Assembly: GCF_026153455.1 (NCBI RefSeq) | Contig: NZ_CP110629.1 | Coordinates: 2,418,001 to 2,482,000, forward strand | Direction: 5' to 3' | Length of the DNA: 64,000 nt | From: Marinimicrobium sp. C6131 | Lineage (GTDB): Bacteria > Pseudomonadota > Gammaproteobacteria > Pseudomonadales > Cellvibrionaceae | In this document: positions 61,309-64,000 of the stretch, piece after piece | How the letters are laid out: each line of letters begins with the position of its first letter | How positions within the stretch are numbered: position 1 is the first letter of the stretch | Program-made: the position numbers and the translations under genes | Notes under the pieces: generated by a model | Told to the model about the DNA's origin: nothing | Seen by the model: only the letters and a program-made list of their open reading frames with translations | Databases searched by the model: none

Positions 61309-61728
61309 ATGAGCACCTTTGAACTAAACCACTTCGATGACTTTCTCTCCATTGCGCGGTCCCAACCCGAACCGCAAAAACTGATACTGGTGCTCGCCCG
61401 ACGAGAGTTGCCTCACGGCCACACCGAGCAACAGGCCAGAGATTTCGAAAATGGGCACGGAGGCCACTTGGCACCACTGGCGGGCATCGACAAACGCCCC
61501 GACGAGTTGGCCAACTTCTCAGCATTGGTCGAGGAGGCTAAACAGGCGAGTGATGAATGGGATGCGGTGTTTGTTGCGGCGCTTCCCGGAACAGATGGAA
61601 AACTCCCAACCCCCAAGGCAATAGACGACGCTATTGAGAAAGTCATTCATGCCATTCGCAATGGGATGATCAACAACTTTCTGGCTTTCGACCGCAAAGG
61701 TACGCCGCTGCAGATCAGCCACGGCTAA
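61309..61728 (+). CDS. Small conserved protein of unknown function
   Basis: 139 residues, soluble, acidic. Patterns such as FDDFLSIARSQPEPQKLILVLARRELP, PLAGIDKRPDELANFSALVEEAKQASDEWDAVFVAAL and NNFLAFDRKGTPLQI recur in small proteins that databases often label ribonucleotide reductase subunit alpha. It has none of the reductase motifs, so that label is probably wrong. A NarL-type box lies upstream. The 382-bp gap after it has no gene I can support. Confidence 0.7.
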   Translation: MSTFELNHFDDFLSIARSQPEPQKLILVLARRELPHGHTEQQARDFENGHGGHLAPLAGIDKRPDELANFSALVEEAKQASDEWDAVFVAALPGTDGKLPTPKAIDDAIEKVIHAIRNGMINNFLAFDRKGTPLQISHG

Positions 61729-62110
61729 AACACACCCAATCAAAAAGAGGGGCCCGGACAGTCCATGTCGCGGGTGCCTGCCATTAGACAAGCCAATAAA
61801 AGGAACAATACCTGGTCTCAGTGTTGTCCTGAACCCTAACAATACCTCACCGCCCTCAGGCTAGACCATTCCCCATCGTCGGCAACCCGACCATTCCTTA
61901 TGCCGTAAGCGTCACTGCCTCCTCAAGGGTAACTTCACTGCGACAGTGGCTACCCAACCAGACTAATAGACTTAACGACTATATGAGTTCATTTTGGAGT
62001 CTCTGTCTGGAGGCGTCCCAAGGCCTCCTGCAGATAGATGCAATGAAGGACACTGTTCTCAATACGAGCACTATAAGCAATAACACTCGATATAAAAATT
62101 GGAGGATCCA

Positions 62111-64000
62111 ATGAACACAAACCGCAGTTTGGTTAAAAAACGGTTACTGTCGGCCAGTATTGCCGCCCTGGTCGGCACCACCTTCGGTACTCCCGCCTTG
62201 GCGCAGGAGGCCGGTCAGCTAGAGGAGATCGTAGTTACCGGTTTACGCGCCTCACTCGATCGCGCCATGGACATCAAGCGGGATTCCTCGGGCGTCGTCG
62301 ACGCCATTTCCGCCGAAGATATTGGTAAGTTTCCAGACGCCAACCTGGCCGAATCCCTGCAGCGGATCACCGGCGTCTCCATTGACCGCGTCAACGGCGA
62401 AGGCTCCCAGATTACCGTGCGTGGCTTTGGTGCCGCCAACAATATGGTGACACTCAATGGCCGCACCCTGCCCGCCGGCTACACCTACGGCGGCGGCAGC
62501 GGCGCCGGCGGTACCTCCGGCGGTGCCACCCGCGCGTTTGACTTTGCCAACCTGGCATCCGAGAGCGTCGCCGGTGTCAGCGTGTACAAAACCGGTCGCG
62601 CTTCGGTACCCACCGGCGGCATTGGCGCCACTGTGGACATCACCACTACCAAACCTCTGGAGAACGACCCCCTGGAGGTTTCTCTGAGCGCCAAGGGCAT
62701 GCACGACACCACCGTCGGGGACAGCGGCGAAGACTTCACGCCCGAAGTCTCTGGCTTGTTCAGCTGGAAAAACAGCGACAACACTGTGGGCCTGGCCGTT
62801 ACCGCCAGCTACTCCAAACGGGATTCCGCCGCAGCCAATGCCGCTGAAAATAACTGGAACATGGCTTATTGGGATGCCGAAGCACACGCCGCAGGCGAGA
62901 ACCAGGGGTTCAGCTGGATTCGCGATGGCGACGGTAATATCGCCGCAGAGATCAACGGAGAACCGAAAGATGGCCAACTCTTCGCACGCCCCAATGATTT
63001 CCGCTGGGCTTATTCCGAACGCAGCCGGGACCGTGCTAACGCGCAGGTGACCGCCCAGTTTGCCCCTCGCGATGATGTGACCGTTACCGTCGATTACACC
63101 TACGCCGATATGCAGATTGCCGAGCACCGCGGCGAATGGGCGCTGTGGATCGGGAACGGTTCGAGCGTGGAACAGGTTGATTTCGACAACTCGGGCGAGA
63201 TCGCCGTGCCTCTGTATATTCAGGAAAAGCTGAACAACAAAGACATGGGTTACGAACAGCAGTGGCGCGAGCAGAACAACACTCTGCATTCGTTTGGCTT
63301 CAACACTGAATGGTTGGTCAATGACTCCCTGACCCTGAACTTTGATGCCCACGACTCCAGCATGGACAACATGCCCGACGGTCCAGGACAGGCTGGCGAA
63401 ATCGCCATGAGTGTGGGTGCGCCGGTTGGTGAGCGCCAGTACTTCTGGTTCGGCGGAGACCTGCCTCAGGGCGCCTACGACTGGGACGATGACAACACCA
63501 ACGATAACGGGCGCTTTGACGAACCCGATTTCGGCACCCAGCAGGGTCGCGTGTTCTACGCCTCACAGGAAATGGATATCGCTCAGGTTCAGTTCGGTGG
63601 TAGTCAGGCATTTAATGAAGCTACGGTGGACTTCGGCCTGGAATACCGCGAAATGGAGATGCGCCAACAGAACTCCAACCGCCAGGTCCAACTGGGCAAC
63701 TGGAACGTCAGCAACCCCGGAGAGCTGTACAACATTCTCAAACCATTCAACTTCGCCGCTCAATACGACGACTACGACACCTCCAGGATGAGCACCATCG
63801 GCATGCGGGCCATTGACGTGTACGGCCTGTGCCAGCAATCGTTGGGCATCTACGGCGATTACGATGGCAACTGGGATTGCTCCGCGCTCAGCCAACACCC
63901 CAACGACAATCAGGTGACCGAAGAGATTACCGCCGCATTCGTTCAGTATGACAATACCTTTGACCTGGGTGGCTTTGAGACCGACGTTCTGCTCGGCCTG
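62111..64000 (+). CDS. TonB-dependent outer-membrane receptor (partial, cut by the right edge)
   Basis: 630 residues seen, no stop before the window ends. GGAGGATCCA precedes the ATG. A signal peptide ends near PALAQ, then a TonB box LEEIVVTGLRASL and a plug domain (KFPDANLAESLQRITGVSIDR, ITVRGFGAANNMVTLNGR, SVYKTGRASVPTGGIGATVDI). Barrel strands follow. This FPDANLAESLQRI type is abundant in polysaccharide-using marine gammaproteobacteria and usually takes up oligosaccharides; the substrate is unknown. Confidence 0.93.
   Translation, partial: MNTNRSLVKKRLLSASIAALVGTTFGTPALAQEAGQLEEIVVTGLRASLDRAMDIKRDSSGVVDAISAEDIGKFPDANLAESLQRITGVSIDRVNGEGSQITVRGFGAANNMVTLNGRTLPAGYTYGGGSGAGGTSGGATRAFDFANLASESVAGVSVYKTGRASVPTGGIGATVDITTTKPLENDPLEVSLSAKGMHDTTVGDSGEDFTPEVSGLFSWKNSDNTVGLAVTASYSKRDSAAANAAENNWNMAYWDAEAHAAGENQGFSWIRDGDGNIAAEINGEPKDGQLFARPNDFRWAYSERSRDRANAQVTAQFAPRDDVTVTVDYTYADMQIAEHRGEWALWIGNGSSVEQVDFDNSGEIAVPLYIQEKLNNKDMGYEQQWREQNNTLHSFGFNTEWLVNDSLTLNFDAHDSSMDNMPDGPGQAGEIAMSVGAPVGERQYFWFGGDLPQGAYDWDDDNTNDNGRFDEPDFGTQQGRVFYASQEMDIAQVQFGGSQAFNEATVDFGLEYREMEMRQQNSNRQVQLGNWNVSNPGELYNILKPFNFAAQYDDYDTSRMSTIGMRAIDVYGLCQQSLGIYGDYDGNWDCSALSQHPNDNQVTEEITAAFVQYDNTFDLGGFETDVLLGL

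Noticed and set aside
61309..61728. Ribonucleotide reductase alpha subunit
   Set aside because: The small protein shares a common database label but has no reductase motif; the real reductase is nrdJa/nrdJb.
1..64000. CRISPR arrays, tRNA or rRNA genes
   Set aside because: No regularly spaced direct repeats and no tRNA or rRNA-like sequence found by eye.

Overview
The window is GC-rich, tightly packed gammaproteobacterial chromosome. A large exported TonB-dependent receptor, a complete narGHJI operon with a two-domain NarK fusion, class II ribonucleotide reductase split into NrdJa/NrdJb, and an O2-independent ubiquinone set (ubiT/ubiU/ubiV) suggest a facultatively anaerobic, nitrate-respiring aquatic gammaproteobacterium. 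Placement near Cellvibrionaceae/Marinimicrobium-type bacteria is only a guess from gene content.

Layout. 1-1.2 kb: metal ABC transporter (left edge cuts the ATPase). 1.3-5.6 kb: selenosugar synthase senB, divergent from a PhnD-like ABC uptake operon that may import selenium oxyanions. 5.6-13.2 kb: parvulin, narI, narJ, narH, narG on the minus strand. 13.6-18 kb: metY-like enzyme, narX-like sensor kinase, chrA. 18-36 kb: accessory region with four LysR and one AraC regulators, small redox/detoxification enzymes (DoxX, LigB-type dioxygenase, glutathionyl-hydroquinone reductase, tautomerase, glyoxalase I) and two exported IorAB-type molybdenum hydroxylases. 36.4-38.9 kb: VapBC-like and HipBA toxin-antitoxin pairs. 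38.9-45.3 kb: NarK1-NarK2 fusion, a divergent NarK-like transporter, narL, moeA. 45.35-46.78 kb: an IS110-family (IS1111-group) element. 46.8-50 kb: dispersed repeats, BlaR1/BlaI pair. 50-54.2 kb: LpxO-like hydroxylase, TrhP, moaA behind a Moco riboswitch, moaB. 54.2-61.7 kb: a DGC zinc-binding protein, nrdJb, intein-containing nrdJa, ubiV, ubiU, divergent ubiT, and a small conserved gene. 62.1 kb to the end: TonB-dependent receptor, cut by the window.

How it fits together. Nitrate respiration needs molybdenum cofactor (moaA, moaB, moeA; riboswitch), nitrate import (NarK), nitrate sensing (NarX/NarL), ubiquinone made without oxygen (UbiTUV) and an oxygen-independent ribonucleotide reductase (NrdJab); all are in this window. 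Inverted 7-2-7 NarL-type heptamer pairs lie upstream of narG, narK, moaA and, with one mismatch, an uncharacterised small gene at 61.3 kb. FNR/Anr-like boxes with one mismatch lie upstream of moaA/trhP and the DGC gene.

The most striking observation is in the IS element. Its non-coding 3' flank folds into a stem-loop whose two loop strands carry 8 and 7 bases matching the left and right halves of the site where the element sits, a dispersed chromosomal palindrome. This is what a bridge RNA (seeker RNA) target-binding loop should look like, and it can be read directly from the sequence.
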